Shown: positions 7,893 to 17,400 of the stretch, piece by piece
How the letters are laid out: every line of letters begins with the position of its first letter
Position numbering within the stretch: the stretch's first letter is position 1
IMG/VR virus record: IMGVR_UViG_3300028573_000033
Location: 1 to 39,021 of that record
DNA length: 39,021 bases
Strand: one strand, 5' to 3'
Source: a virus
The notes under the pieces: model-generated
Told to the model about the DNA's origin: nothing
Databases searched by the model: none
What the model saw: only the letters and a program-made list of their open reading frames with translations
Program-made: the position numbers and the translations under genes

Positions 7893-8384
7893 CTAGACGA
7901 GCTGAACGTAGTTGATGGCGACGGTCACGTAGCCCGCCGTCGGCGTGCCAGAGGACGTGACGGTGAAGTAGACGTTGCCCGGTGCCGCGATCGCCGCAGC
8001 CGTGCCGGTCACGCTCTGGCCTGACATCGCCGCCAACTGCGCCGCCGTGTAGGTCGGCGCCTTGCGACCCGTCGAGGTCTTCACGTCCACGCCCGAAACG
8101 TAATCCGTTCCGCCCGCCGTAATGCCAGCCGAGAACGTCGCGCTCGAGGCAGAGTTGTACGCCGTCAGCACGTCGATATCGAACGACTGGATGCGACAGC
8201 CAGGCGGCACGTTGAGCAGGACGTTCTGCACCGTCGCCGTGCTGCCGTTTCCGGTCGTGTTGAATGCGATGTTCGCGATCTGCGTCAGTCGAGCGAACCC
8301 CTGATTGTAGGGATCCGTGCTGCTGCCCGTCTGGTCTTTCTGCGGGCCGCTCAGGAGCGGGCCGGACCAAGTGGATGCGGTCAT
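7893..8384 (-). CDS. Small structural protein next to the capsid gene
   Basis: 163 residues, ATG with AGGAAGG just upstream. It begins MTASTWSGPLLSGPQKDQTG and is otherwise beta-rich and Ala/Thr/Gly-rich (IQSFDIDVLTAYNSASSAT, ATFSAGITAGGTDYV, YVTVAINYVQLV). Proteins of this type commonly follow the major capsid protein in podovirus-like genomes and are found in virions, possibly as decoration or cement proteins. I cannot name a family with certainty. It follows the capsid gene by nine bases. Confidence 0.75.
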   Translation of the reverse strand: MTASTWSGPLLSGPQKDQTGSSTDPYNQGFARLTQIANIAFNTTGNGSTATVQNVLLNVPPGCRIQSFDIDVLTAYNSASSATFSAGITAGGTDYVSGVDVKTSTGRKAPTYTAAQLAAMSGQSVTGTAAAIAAPGNVYFTVTSSGTPTAGYVTVAINYVQLV

Positions 8385-8393
8385 GGACCTTCC

Positions 8394-9308
8394 TTACGAA
8401 GTGGGGAACGAACCGTAGGCAGAGCGCGGGTTCGAATAAGAAAAACTGTAGCGCTCGTAAGCCTTCACCAGAAGGTTGTCCGTCACGAAGTCGACCTGCA
8501 TGTCAGTTTCGTAAGGGATGCGCTCCATGTAGTTGAGGCCCTGGATGTTGGTCAGCAGGAACCAAGCGAACTGCGAGGTCAAGAAGTCGCTGACCATGTA
8601 GCCCTCGGGCAGGCCGCCCGCGGTCATCAGGATCGCGTTCACGTCGTTGTCGGACGTGCCGGGGCGAAGCTCCGTCTTGGTCAGACGGATCATCGTCGGC
8701 TCGAGCTGCGGCGGCCCGAGCAACTTGCGGGCACGCGCGAAAGTCTTCAGACCGGCCTGATCGAGGAAGTTGGTGCGGACGGCCACCATGCCGTTCAGCA
8801 ACGTCGCCTCGTTGAGATCGACCTGCACCGTCGGCGTGTTGGCGTAGGTGCTGCCGTCGATCGGATGCGCCGTGGAGAACAGTGCCACGCCGTCGCCGCC
8901 GACCGCTGAATTGTAGGTCTGCCCTTGGTTCAAGACGTTGAAGCCGTAGATTTCCTTCGTCTGGTGGAAGGATTCGCGCAGGCCCAGGTTGGAAGGATGG
9001 AACTGCGTCTTGTAGAGGTTGTCGTCGATCGCCTTGCGGGTGATGGCGTAGCCAAGCGCGATCTCGATGTGCTCCTGATTGTAGACGTAGCGTTCGCCTG
9101 CGTTGTTGTCGAACTGCGTCTGCCCACCCTCCGTCTTGAGCTGGGCGAGCGGCAGGTAGCGCATTTCGGCCGTGCGCTCCAATGCCATCTTGGAGTCGAA
9201 CTTGGTGAAGACCTTGTCGTACTGACTCGGTATCTGCTCATACTTGCCCTCAACTCCGCGGAGGCCGGGGAGGAGCAAATCTTTTATGGCGGCTAGATTG
9301 ACGGGCAT
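8394..9308 (-). CDS. Major capsid protein (HK97-like, Mu gpT-type)
   Basis: 304 residues, ATG with AGGAG nine bases upstream. The segment GGDGVALFSTAHP at about residues 137-149 is a hallmark of Mu gpT-type major head subunits. The N-terminal MALERTAEMRYLPLAQLKTE, the central GYAITRKAIDDNLY and the C-terminal TDNLLVKAYERYSFSYSNPR fit the HK97-fold capsid pattern. The protein would form the icosahedral shell. The gene is unusually placed: it follows the fibre and ejection genes, about 16 kb after the scaffold, in a small module with its own putative promoter and a stem-loop before it. Confidence 0.85.
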   Translation of the reverse strand: MPVNLAAIKDLLLPGLRGVEGKYEQIPSQYDKVFTKFDSKMALERTAEMRYLPLAQLKTEGGQTQFDNNAGERYVYNQEHIEIALGYAITRKAIDDNLYKTQFHPSNLGLRESFHQTKEIYGFNVLNQGQTYNSAVGGDGVALFSTAHPIDGSTYANTPTVQVDLNEATLLNGMVAVRTNFLDQAGLKTFARARKLLGPPQLEPTMIRLTKTELRPGTSDNDVNAILMTAGGLPEGYMVSDFLTSQFAWFLLTNIQGLNYMERIPYETDMQVDFVTDNLLVKAYERYSFSYSNPRSAYGSFPTS

Positions 9309-9361
9309 AACTTAGTCTCCTGCCTTAGAGTGGAGAGGGACATGGGCCCGATACTCGACAT

Positions 9362-9393
9362 AGGGAGCGTTCGTCATGAGAACGTGGCTCCCT
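9362..9393 (-). promoter_or_regulatory. Stem-loop between decoration and major capsid genes
   Basis: On the minus strand AGGGAGC pairs with GCTCCCT seven bases deep, with a further GTTC/GAAC pairing inside and a loop around CATGA. It begins one base into the stop codon of the decoration gene and lies about 54 bases before the capsid start. No U-tract follows, so it is not a classical terminator. A role in mRNA processing or stability, raising capsid expression, is possible but unproven. Confidence 0.4.
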
Positions 9394-10016
9394 TAGCTGA
9401 TACCAGTCGGGCCAGCACCGTTGGTGCGCCAGACCTCGTTGTTGAACCCGACGATCACGTTGCAGTACTGCGTGAGTGGATCGCCTCCGTTGGAGGGGCC
9501 GATCCACATGTCGCGGATGATGAACGGGTAGGTGATGGTCGTGCCGAGCGTGTCGACGAAGGCGCCGGACAGGCCGTTGGCCGTGTTGCCGGTGCCGATG
9601 TTGAACTGGCAGTATTTGCCGACCGGCGAGGTGCCGAAGGCCGTCACGGTGCCGCTGACCGTGAATGACGTGCCGGAGGTCTGCACCAGAAACTGGGCGT
9701 TGGGATCGTCGATCACGTAGGCGGTCACGTCACCGGAAGCATCCGATCCGGGCCAATAGCGGTTCCAGACCTTCCGCTTCTGCGACACCGAGGTGTATTC
9801 GCAGCCGACGAAGATGCCGGCCACCGCCGTTGATCCTGCCGCCGCCTGGGTGATGTACCCGTTGGCCGATGAGACAACCGGCATGACCGGATCGCCGTAG
9901 TAGATCGCGGTCGAGTTGGTCGAAGCGATGCGTCGGACGCTCTGAGCCATGGTCGGAGCACCGCCCGACCCGCCGTAAATCTCGCTGAAGCCGAATGGGC
10001 TTTGGGTGTTCGCCAT
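9393..10016 (-). CDS. Capsid-associated structural (decoration-like) protein
   Basis: 207 residues from MANTQSPFGFSEIYGGSGG; the upstream in-frame start (MERHCA) lacks support. The pattern NSTAIYYGDPVMPV, GIFVGCEY and RYWPGSD matches a family of phage structural proteins often encoded beside the major capsid gene, with a GDPV motif followed by GxFxGCxY. It is probably a head decoration or second capsid component. It is the first gene of the displaced capsid module and follows a 144-base gap that holds a putative promoter. No membrane or enzymatic features are visible. Confidence 0.7.
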   Translation of the reverse strand: MANTQSPFGFSEIYGGSGGAPTMAQSVRRIASTNSTAIYYGDPVMPVVSSANGYITQAAAGSTAVAGIFVGCEYTSVSQKRKVWNRYWPGSDASGDVTAYVIDDPNAQFLVQTSGTSFTVSGTVTAFGTSPVGKYCQFNIGTGNTANGLSGAFVDTLGTTITYPFIIRDMWIGPSNGGDPLTQYCNVIVGFNNEVWRTNGAGPTGIS

Positions 10017-10113
10017 GGCGCAATGCCGCTCCATGAGGGACCGTCATCAGCGCGCCGAGGCGACTTGGGTCTGGGAAATCAAAGCCGCTCACACCGGGGA
10101 GCGGGACGACGCG

Positions 10114-10143
10114 AGTATTTGCTTGTGGGTCTGGTTAAGTCAA
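10114..10143 (-). promoter_or_regulatory. Putative sigma70-type promoter for the capsid module
   Basis: On the minus strand TTGACT (five of six of the -35 consensus) is followed after 18 bases by AATACT (four of six of the -10 consensus). It sits in the largest gap of the left half, about 100 bases before the decoration-protein start, and just after a perfect 10-base palindrome (GGTAATTACC at 10156-10165) that overlaps the stop of the fibre gene. This would give the capsid genes their own transcription. Pattern match only. Confidence 0.4.
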
Positions 10144-10160
10144 GCCCCAATTAGCGGTAA

Positions 10161-11372
10161 TTACCCTGCCAGCAGCTCTTTAATTGAAATCCACGAGGTC
10201 AGTCCTGCCTGATCGATGATGGTGCCATTATTCGTGGAGTTCACGTAAAAGGCATTTCCGCCATTTGAGCCTATGCGAACCGTGAATGCTTGCGCGCTGG
10301 TGCCGGGCGATGCCAGCCACGTTTTCAGCGTGATCGTGTCCATTTGGCCCGTACCAGGAAACAACTCCCACGGAGCAAAATCGACCAACGTCGAACCCCT
10401 GAACAAGCAGAGCCAAAAGCAGTCATTCCCGCCGCCCCCAGTGGTACCCTTGACGACGATTTCGATTTCCAGGGTGCTCGATGAACTTTGCGGTGTGAAC
10501 GATTTGGCCAGCGCAGCAACAGCCGCACCTCCCGCCGTCGTGGGCGCTACGCCTGTCGTCGTGTTGTATATGCCGGCAACCGTCGATGATGCCGTGGTGC
10601 CAGTTGTCGATATTTGGAGCACCTGCGACGTCGTCTGCGTGAGACCGTTCCCCCATTTAAGTCCGCCAGACGTGATGTTCAGCAGGCCGCCGATCGTCAG
10701 AAGAGCCGCCGTCGGCGCGGTGCCGATGCCCAGCATGCCCCCGGCGTTCATCTGGAACGCGCCAGTGTTGAAATTGAAGCCGTTCGGCGTCGCGATCGCC
10801 GTGCCGTTGATACGCAGCGTCGAGCCTGCGCCCGAGCCGATGATGGCATTGCCATCGACCGTCAATTGCGGCGTGTGGAACGTCGTCCCATCGAAGGTGA
10901 AGGTCGAATAGCCGCCCAGCGTGCCGAGAACATTGACCTGAATTTGGGTGTTCGAACCCGCCGCCGATCCCGCGCCCGTGTCGATGTCGACCATGCCCGC
11001 AGAATCGCCCGTGGCAGAGACGGCAATGTTCGTCGCGGCAGGAATGTTGACCGTCGAACCTCCCGAGGCCGAGGCGAAGCCGATCGTGATGCTGGCGCCA
11101 AGCGTCGCCTGATTGCGGATCGGCCACAGTCCGCCCACGCCGGCTGGCGTTGTGTAGACGATGCTGCCGGAAGGCGTGCCCGTCATCACAAAACCTAGCG
11201 GCACGCACATTGAGGCCGTCAACGCTATGGTGCCGCTCAGCCCGGTTGTATTGAGCGTCGTGTAGTTGCCGAAGGCTTCGTCGATGTTGACGAAGTTGGC
11301 GTTAAGCGGCTGGTCCCAGTCGTCGACAAAGGATCCATGCGCGGGTGTACTGAGGAGCTTATTGACGGTCAT
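10161..11372 (-). CDS. Tail fibre / receptor-binding protein
   Basis: 403 residues, ATG three bases after the previous stop. The N-terminus (MTVNKLLSTPAHGSFVDDWD, then PLNANFVNIDEAFG) resembles head-binding segments of phage fibres that start with a trimming and coil motif. The middle is a Gly/Thr/Ala-rich stretch typical of fibre shafts (GSGAGSTLRINGTAIATPNG, GMLGIGTAPTAALLTIGG). The C-terminal ~115 residues (STLEIEIVVKGT, DFAPWELFPGTGQMDTI, FTVRIGSNG) form a distinct beta-sandwich, probably the receptor-binding tip. The gene lies between the ejection-protein gene and the capsid module. Confidence 0.75.
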   Translation of the reverse strand: MTVNKLLSTPAHGSFVDDWDQPLNANFVNIDEAFGNYTTLNTTGLSGTIALTASMCVPLGFVMTGTPSGSIVYTTPAGVGGLWPIRNQATLGASITIGFASASGGSTVNIPAATNIAVSATGDSAGMVDIDTGAGSAAGSNTQIQVNVLGTLGGYSTFTFDGTTFHTPQLTVDGNAIIGSGAGSTLRINGTAIATPNGFNFNTGAFQMNAGGMLGIGTAPTAALLTIGGLLNITSGGLKWGNGLTQTTSQVLQISTTGTTASSTVAGIYNTTTGVAPTTAGGAAVAALAKSFTPQSSSSTLEIEIVVKGTTGGGGNDCFWLCLFRGSTLVDFAPWELFPGTGQMDTITLKTWLASPGTSAQAFTVRIGSNGGNAFYVNSTNNGTIIDQAGLTSWISIKELLAG

Positions 11373-11375
11373 GGA

Positions 11376-14300
11376 TCAGGGTTCCTGATTCGCGAGCTTC
11401 AGCGCGCTGGTTATTAGCTCATCGGGATAGCGCAGCAGCTTCTCCGTCGAACGCCCGTGCGCCTTCTTGGCCTTCTCTGCCAGGCGAAGCAACTGCGATG
11501 CCTTGGCCGCATGGTCGATCCGCTGGACCTTCCCGCCGGACGCGCGCCCGCGGCGCTCGGCCTCTTCCGCCTGCTGCGTCGCGCCCAGCAACTGATAGAG
11601 CTTCGTGAACGCCTCGATGTTGGGCCTGCCCTGCGCGTCGATCGCCCGCTCCAGCATCACCTTGGCGACCGCGGGATTGTCGAGCCCCTTCATCATCAGG
11701 GATACGATCTTTTCGTTGACCTTGGCGCGCTGCGCGTCGAGCAGGCCCTGCGCCTTTTCCCACAGTTTCTGGCCGATCTTGATCTTGGCGGCCGTCAGGG
11801 GCTCGCCGTGGAAGAACTCGCCGGCCGACACAAGATTGAGGGCATCCGAAACCGTGCCGCCCTCCTGATGCTTCTGGAAGCGGTCGAGCATGTTGCCGAA
11901 CAGTTTGGACGCCGTGTCCGAACCCGCCGTCGACTGCGCCGACAGAACCTGCTGCGTGCGCTGCATGTCCTTGGTCACGGCACGCAGGTACATCAGACCT
12001 TCGTCACCGAACAGTTTCTGGATGGCGCTGGGATTGGCGTCGACGAACTTGGTGATCTTGTCGGTGCTGAGAAAGTTCTCGCTCTCAAGGCTCATGCCGG
12101 CATTGGATGCGCCCGTGCGCCCCAGCAGCCAGTCCACCGCCGCCTTGCGCAAACCCGCCAGGGCGGCATCGTTGCCCTTCATGCGGTCTACGATCTCGCC
12201 CATGCGCTGGCCGCTGTTCTTGGCGCTCATGGCGGTTCCCACCATCGCGCGCACATCGTCGGCATCCTTGAGGTTCAGGAACCGCGCGGCTTCACCCTGC
12301 TGCGCCTCCTTCACCGCGATCTCCCGGTCCTCCATGGCACGGTTGAGTGCCCGGCCGGTCGAGGCGGGAGTGTTGAAGTTGTCGGAGAAGCCCGGCGAGA
12401 CCTCGTCGATCGCCTTCAGCGCCGGCCCGTACTTGGCGCGCCACTTGTTCAGCACGTCCGGATCCAGCGTCTCGCCCTTCATCATCTCGCGCAGGCGCGA
12501 AATCGCGATCGCCTTGATATCCGAAAGCGCCTCGGGCGACTTGTTGCCCTTGAGCCAAATCGCCGTCGCGTTGTAGCCGTTGTCCCCCGCCGGAAAGGCC
12601 GAGGCCGCCACCTTGGCGTCCGGGGGCCGATAGTCCCCCTTCATGCCGCCGTCGCGAATCTTCAGTGCGCCCGCCAGAGGCTCGGTGCCGTACAGCGACT
12701 TGAACTCGCCGTATTGCTTGTTGGCCGCCGCTAGTCGTTGTGCGGTGTCGGGCTCCAGATTAGGACTCGGCAGTCCTTCGCCGCCTGCCTCAGTTCCTCG
12801 TCCGGACACGCCTCGAGCCGGTTCAGAAACAGTACCTGATCGTAGCGCGGCATCCGCTTCAGTTCCTGCTGAAGCAGATGTACGTGCCTTGTCCTCGTAG
12901 AAGGCATCGACGTGTTGACGAAGTTTATGAGCAAACGTGTCCTCCGGGGCCATCTCACCCCGCGCCACTCTTTCTGCCTCGTATTTTACCTGATTTTCGA
13001 CAGCATTGGCCAATGCGTCTTTCACAGCCCCCTTCAGGCTCACGATGTCGGCATAGCCAGGGTCCTGCGACGCACCACCAGCCTGTTTCATCAGCTTCGT
13101 CAGGGCCTGATCCAAGGCACGCAGGCGAGCCAATGGCACGACACCCTTCAGGCTCGCGGCCTTGTTAAGCGCCTCCTCGGCAAGCGCGCTATGGGGAGCC
13201 AGGTCGCGATTAGGCTCCCTCAGAATTTCGTTCACCCGATCCAGCACCGGAGATGCCACCACATGCAGTTTCCCGTCCGGATCGATTGAGTCCAGCAAGG
13301 CACCCAGCCGCTTCTGCTCGCCCCCCTTTGTCTCGCTCAGTCCGGTGCGCAGGCTCTGGCCCCTCTCGTCGAGGTCGGCCTTGGCAATGCCGCTCGCCTG
13401 ATCCTTGGCCTTCTTCTCCAGTTCGCCCACGCGCTGCTGATGCTCCGCTTCGACGTCCTTGACGTACTTGCGGAACTGATTGGAGACCGCCACGGGGTCG
13501 GCACCCGCATCTGCGTTCTGGTCGATCAGGTCGCGACGCGCCGTGTTCTGCCGCGCCTCGCGAGCCTTCTGCGCCATCTGGTATTGCGCGGTCTTCGCCT
13601 TCGCCATCTTGTCGGCGGCGATCAAGCCAGGGTCCAGCGTTGCCTCGGCGGTCGAAGGATCGCTGCCCGGCACAATCGTCTGCTCCGGATGGGCGAGACG
13701 GCGCAGCGCCTGCTCCAGGTCCTTCGTCTCTGCAAGCAGCCGCGCATCGGCGGTCTTTGAAGCCTGCGACGGGCGATATTCGTCGATGATCGGCTTGGAG
13801 TACTTGGCGGCCTTCGCTATCGCCCACGGCGTCGCGCTCGAGGCGATAATTCCGGCGAGAGGATCACCCGTGTATTCGGTCGCCGTTTCACCCGCCGCGC
13901 CCGTAGTGGCGCCCATCAGAATGCGCTTGGCCAACGCAGCGCCAGCCTTGCCAGGGCTCATGCTGGTGGCAGCCTGCACTGCCGTAGATCCGATGCGGCC
14001 CGGTGTGCTTTGTGGCACGTACTCGCCCGTACGCTCGAGGATCGGCGCAACGACCTGTTCGCCCGTCGGCGTCTTTGGAATAAAACTCAGCGCCCTCCCG
14101 ATCGGTGTGTCTTCGGCCTGCTTGCGCAACGCCGCACGGCGCTGCTGCAATTCCTCCATGGACTTGCCGCTCGCGATCGAATGCCCGCGCATCACCAGAT
14201 AGTCGGTCAGGCCCTGCAGATCGCTCACGAACACCGGATTGGCCGGAGACGGAACGTGCGGCAGCCCCTTGATGATCGACGTGCCGAGGTTCTTCAGCGT

Positions 14301-14441
14301 GCCAGAGACGCCAGATTCGTTTGGACGATTGGCAAGCGGGCGCTCATCCGGCTTCGCCTGCGGAATGAATTCGGGAAGAGCGGCCGGAGCCTTCTTCCCA
14401 TTGACGTCCGGAATGAAATCAGGAAGAGGATCGGGCGGCAT
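11376..14441 (-). CDS. Large internal virion / DNA-ejection-type protein
   Basis: 1021 residues; the start is coupled to the upstream stop as TAATG. The N-terminus has two short repeats (LPDFIPDVN, LPEFIPQAK). An Ala/Gly-rich patch follows around residues 150-205, then long charged helical segments about 230-420 likely to be coiled coils (VSNQFRKYVKDVEAEHQQ). The C-terminal region is helical and carries RASGGKVQRIDHAAK, the GG-K motif shared with other virion proteins. Size, helicity and position after a transglycosylase-bearing protein match podovirus internal core or ejection proteins, which enter the host envelope with the DNA. The codon signature shifts to another frame around 12731-12907 (see the overlapping ORF). 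Confidence 0.7.
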   Translation of the reverse strand: MPPDPLPDFIPDVNGKKAPAALPEFIPQAKPDERPLANRPNESGVSGTLKNLGTSIIKGLPHVPSPANPVFVSDLQGLTDYLVMRGHSIASGKSMEELQQRRAALRKQAEDTPIGRALSFIPKTPTGEQVVAPILERTGEYVPQSTPGRIGSTAVQAATSMSPGKAGAALAKRILMGATTGAAGETATEYTGDPLAGIIASSATPWAIAKAAKYSKPIIDEYRPSQASKTADARLLAETKDLEQALRRLAHPEQTIVPGSDPSTAEATLDPGLIAADKMAKAKTAQYQMAQKAREARQNTARRDLIDQNADAGADPVAVSNQFRKYVKDVEAEHQQRVGELEKKAKDQASGIAKADLDERGQSLRTGLSETKGGEQKRLGALLDSIDPDGKLHVVASPVLDRVNEILREPNRDLAPHSALAEEALNKAASLKGVVPLARLRALDQALTKLMKQAGGASQDPGYADIVSLKGAVKDALANAVENQVKYEAERVARGEMAPEDTFAHKLRQHVDAFYEDKARTSASAGTEADAALRSGTVSEPARGVSGRGTEAGGEGLPSPNLEPDTAQRLAAANKQYGEFKSLYGTEPLAGALKIRDGGMKGDYRPPDAKVAASAFPAGDNGYNATAIWLKGNKSPEALSDIKAIAISRLREMMKGETLDPDVLNKWRAKYGPALKAIDEVSPGFSDNFNTPASTGRALNRAMEDREIAVKEAQQGEAARFLNLKDADDVRAMVGTAMSAKNSGQRMGEIVDRMKGNDAALAGLRKAAVDWLLGRTGASNAGMSLESENFLSTDKITKFVDANPSAIQKLFGDEGLMYLRAVTKDMQRTQQVLSAQSTAGSDTASKLFGNMLDRFQKHQEGGTVSDALNLVSAGEFFHGEPLTAAKIKIGQKLWEKAQGLLDAQRAKVNEKIVSLMMKGLDNPAVAKVMLERAIDAQGRPNIEAFTKLYQLLGATQQAEEAERRGRASGGKVQRIDHAAKASQLLRLAEKAKKAHGRSTEKLLRYPDELITSALKLANQEP
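12731..12958 (-). CDS. Candidate overlapping ORF inside the ejection-protein gene
   Basis: A 75-codon ORF from GTG (or 58 codons from the inner ATG at 12907) lies out of frame within the larger gene. From the ATG on, third codon positions in this frame are mostly G or C, about three quarters by hand count. The same stretch of the main frame is A/T-rich at third positions and encodes Ser/Gly/Ala/Glu filler. The alternative product (HVHLLQQELKRMPRYDQVL, FLNRLEACPDEELRQAA, CRVLIWS) looks like a normal helical protein. It may be a genuine overprinted gene, or the main frame may have been shifted here by two compensating indels. No strong ribosome binding site precedes the ATG. Confidence 0.35.
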   Translation of the reverse strand: MRWPRRTRLLINFVNTSMPSTRTRHVHLLQQELKRMPRYDQVLFLNRLEACPDEELRQAAKDCRVLIWSPTPHND

Positions 14442-17400
14442 TATTGAACCGGCTTCCAGCCAAGCTGTCCGTCTGGTCCCTGAACGCGCTTCATCTTTGT
14501 CGGCCCGCGCCCCTTCAGCATATCGAGGGGCAAGCCGTACTTGGCCTCCTGTCCCGGCTCTATGATGTACGTGTGGTCCAACTGAACGTCTTTCAGGTCA
14601 GGCGTAGCGCCGCGCGTGGCAAGTCCACGCTCTCTTTCATCGGCAATGGCAGTGAGATCGTTTTCCTTCTTGTTCAGCCAGTCAGCAGCGAATTGCTGAC
14701 GCTGAATGCCCGGATTGGCCGACGTCGCGGCACCGAATTCCTTGCCGAACTTGTCCGCCTGATCGAGCTGCCCATACAACATGGCAATGATCTTCCTGTT
14801 GGCCTCGGGCTGCAGCCCCGGATTCGCCGTGGCCCGCATCGAGTTATCGATCTCAGTGACCAACGGCTTGCCGCCCATGTCCTTCACGTCTGCGAAGGCA
14901 TTGCGGATGGCTGATTTCATAAACTCCTGATAGGCAGCGGCATTCATTCCCGCAGTGTTGGGGACATCGATGCCCAGCGACTTGGCCAGAGCCTGCGCCT
15001 CGGCCTTGAAATCGGACAGGGCCCCCGTCTGATAGAACTCCATCACCTTCGCGATAGTGTTGAGTTGCTGACGCGCACGATTGCGGGCGATGGACTGATC
15101 GGCCTGCTCGTTCATGTACTTCTGGTTCTCGGGGATGCGCTGCTTCCACGCCTGCATCTGGTCCCAGCCGGGAATGGCTACGACCTGGCCGTTGACCATG
15201 GCGTGGCCTTCGTTGCCGTACCTGTCGTAAAGCGCCTGCGCTTCGTTGCGGAACTTGTCGGCTGCCTCGCCATTGCCCAAAGCACCCTGCTCTCGCGAAC
15301 GCTCCATCAGCCAATCAGGGTTCTTCTCGTTGGGCAGTTGGCTGAAGTCCATCTTCGGCATGACCGCAGCGATCTGCGGAGGCGCCGCGGGCGGCGTGCC
15401 CGGCGTGTGCGGAGGCGCGTTTGCTGTCGCCGGAGGAGTCGGCGGGGCGCCTCCTTGCGGCGGCGGGGTCGGTGATCCAGCCGGGGCAGGCAGCGGCGCG
15501 ACCTTCACGGGCGTCGGCGGGGGAACGCCCTGCGTCGGCAGGGCCGGAGGGGACACGCCCAAGCCAGGACCGCCGCTCGGTGCGCCCTGCCCGGCGCTCA
15601 AGCCCTGTCCGGGCCCCGGCATGTAGCCGTAGAGCGCCTGGGACAGGCTGCGCAATTGACTGGTTAGCCATTCGGGCGGCTGCTGGCCATTGCGCGCGGC
15701 GGCCTGTGCCATCACCAGAAGCTTGTTGTACAGCTCGGTACTCTGCTTGACGCCTTCGATGCCGAGCCTGCCGACCGCCGTATTGGCCTGCTGCTGCGAA
15801 ATATCCAGCGCCTTGCCCTTCTGCGCCAGTTGGCCGTAGGTCCCGGCGCCAGCACCGAGGCCAGAGAGTATCGCGCTGCCCAGGAAGCGGCTGGGTGACG
15901 ACGCCATGCCGCCGAGACCGGACAGCAGCGAGATCACCGCGCGTTCTGTGCCCGACAGTCCGCCGCTCTCGCGATTCCACCAGTTTTCCTGCGGAGGCGC
16001 ACTCTGCGGCGAGGCGGAAAGGGCCGGTCCGTTGACGGGATCTGCCGCGGCGACCTGCTGCGGCTTCGCGCCTGTGTAGCGGTTCTGGAACGTCTGGGCG
16101 AACTGGCCGGCCGTCATGTCGAGCTTGCCGCCGTTGTCCAGCACGGCCTTCTTGGCGACGTCCGGACTACCATAGACCGGCGTTAGCACCTCAAGGACAT
16201 TCTTGTCGGGATTCTTGAGAAGGGCCGTCGCGCCCCCCGCGCCCTGACCGTGCGCCAGGTAGAGATTTTCAGGCGTGACCGGCAGCCCAGCCGATTCCAA
16301 ATCCTTCTTGTTCTTGCCCGCGTACCACATCGTCGCGGCTTTGGAGACGGCAGGATCCTTGCGCGCGGCGTCGACCTCTGCAGGCGTCTTGCCTTCAAAG
16401 AACTGAGGGTTTTCCTGCGCGAACTGTCCCCACGTCTTGCGGATGAATTGATGCGGGCCTGCCGGACCACCTTTGTCCTGCGGGAATTTGGGGTTCTGAT
16501 CCGTGCCGCCGCCCGTCTCGATCGCGGCCACCTTATCTGGATCGATCAGGTTGCTGACCGGCGTCAGTCCGCCGCCGCCTTCCTTGTGGATACGACCGCC
16601 TTTCGCCAGGAACGAAAGAACCATCGGAGCCATTTTGGCGATCGACTGCATCGCATTTCCAGCCCCGCTGCTGGTCGGCCCTTGCGCGGACATTCCGGGG
16701 AGGTCCACTGCGGGCATCTGGGTCGGCTTCATGCCACCGTCGCCCGTATCGCTGGATTTCTGGCTATCGCGCCCCTGATCATACATCTGGCCGTGCGAGA
16801 TAAGAATCGCACCCATGGGATCGTCCGACAGACCGCCGCCATTGTCCTTGCCGATCCGGCCGCCCCGCTTGAGGAATGTGTCGGTCATCGACCCCGACCC
16901 CATTCCCATCATGTTGCCCAGACCAGCACCACCGAAAATGTCGACCAGGCCATGTCCGATGCCGCTGCTTAGGCCGCCGCTTCCACCGCCACCGCCGCCA
17001 CTGCTTCCACCCCCCATACTCCCGAATACAGATCGGAGGGTTTGCGTTGCGCTCGGCTCATCGACACTGTCCGGCAGATATGATTTGGAGATTTCGCTGG
17101 TATACGGCAGGCCGCCGTTCGCAAAGCCGACACGACCGCCACTGGCATAGTTCGTCACAGGGTTGCCGGAAGCGTCGACCAGTTGCCCGTTGGAGTTCGT
17201 GTAGACGACGCTCTGGGCCGATCCTTGAGATGTCGGGGACGGCGGGGCGCTTCCCGGCGCCGATGCGCCCCACGTACCTCCGTAGCCCCACCACCCCCCG
17301 GTCGCAGGGTTACCCTTGCTTTCCTTTTTCCCGACGGCGGCTTCCTTGCCCGCCGAATACAGCCCCGCCAGGTTCTTGCCGAAATCCGCCGTCCGGTTGA

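Noticed and set aside
8425-8450. GGTTCGAAT segment resembling a tRNA T-loop
   Set aside because: No matching acceptor or anticodon stem nearby, and it lies within the capsid coding sequence.
11457-12734. A 425-codon plus-strand ORF opposite the ejection-protein gene
   Set aside because: Leu/Arg/His-rich shadow with no recognisable domain; the opposite frame has normal codon use over most of its length.
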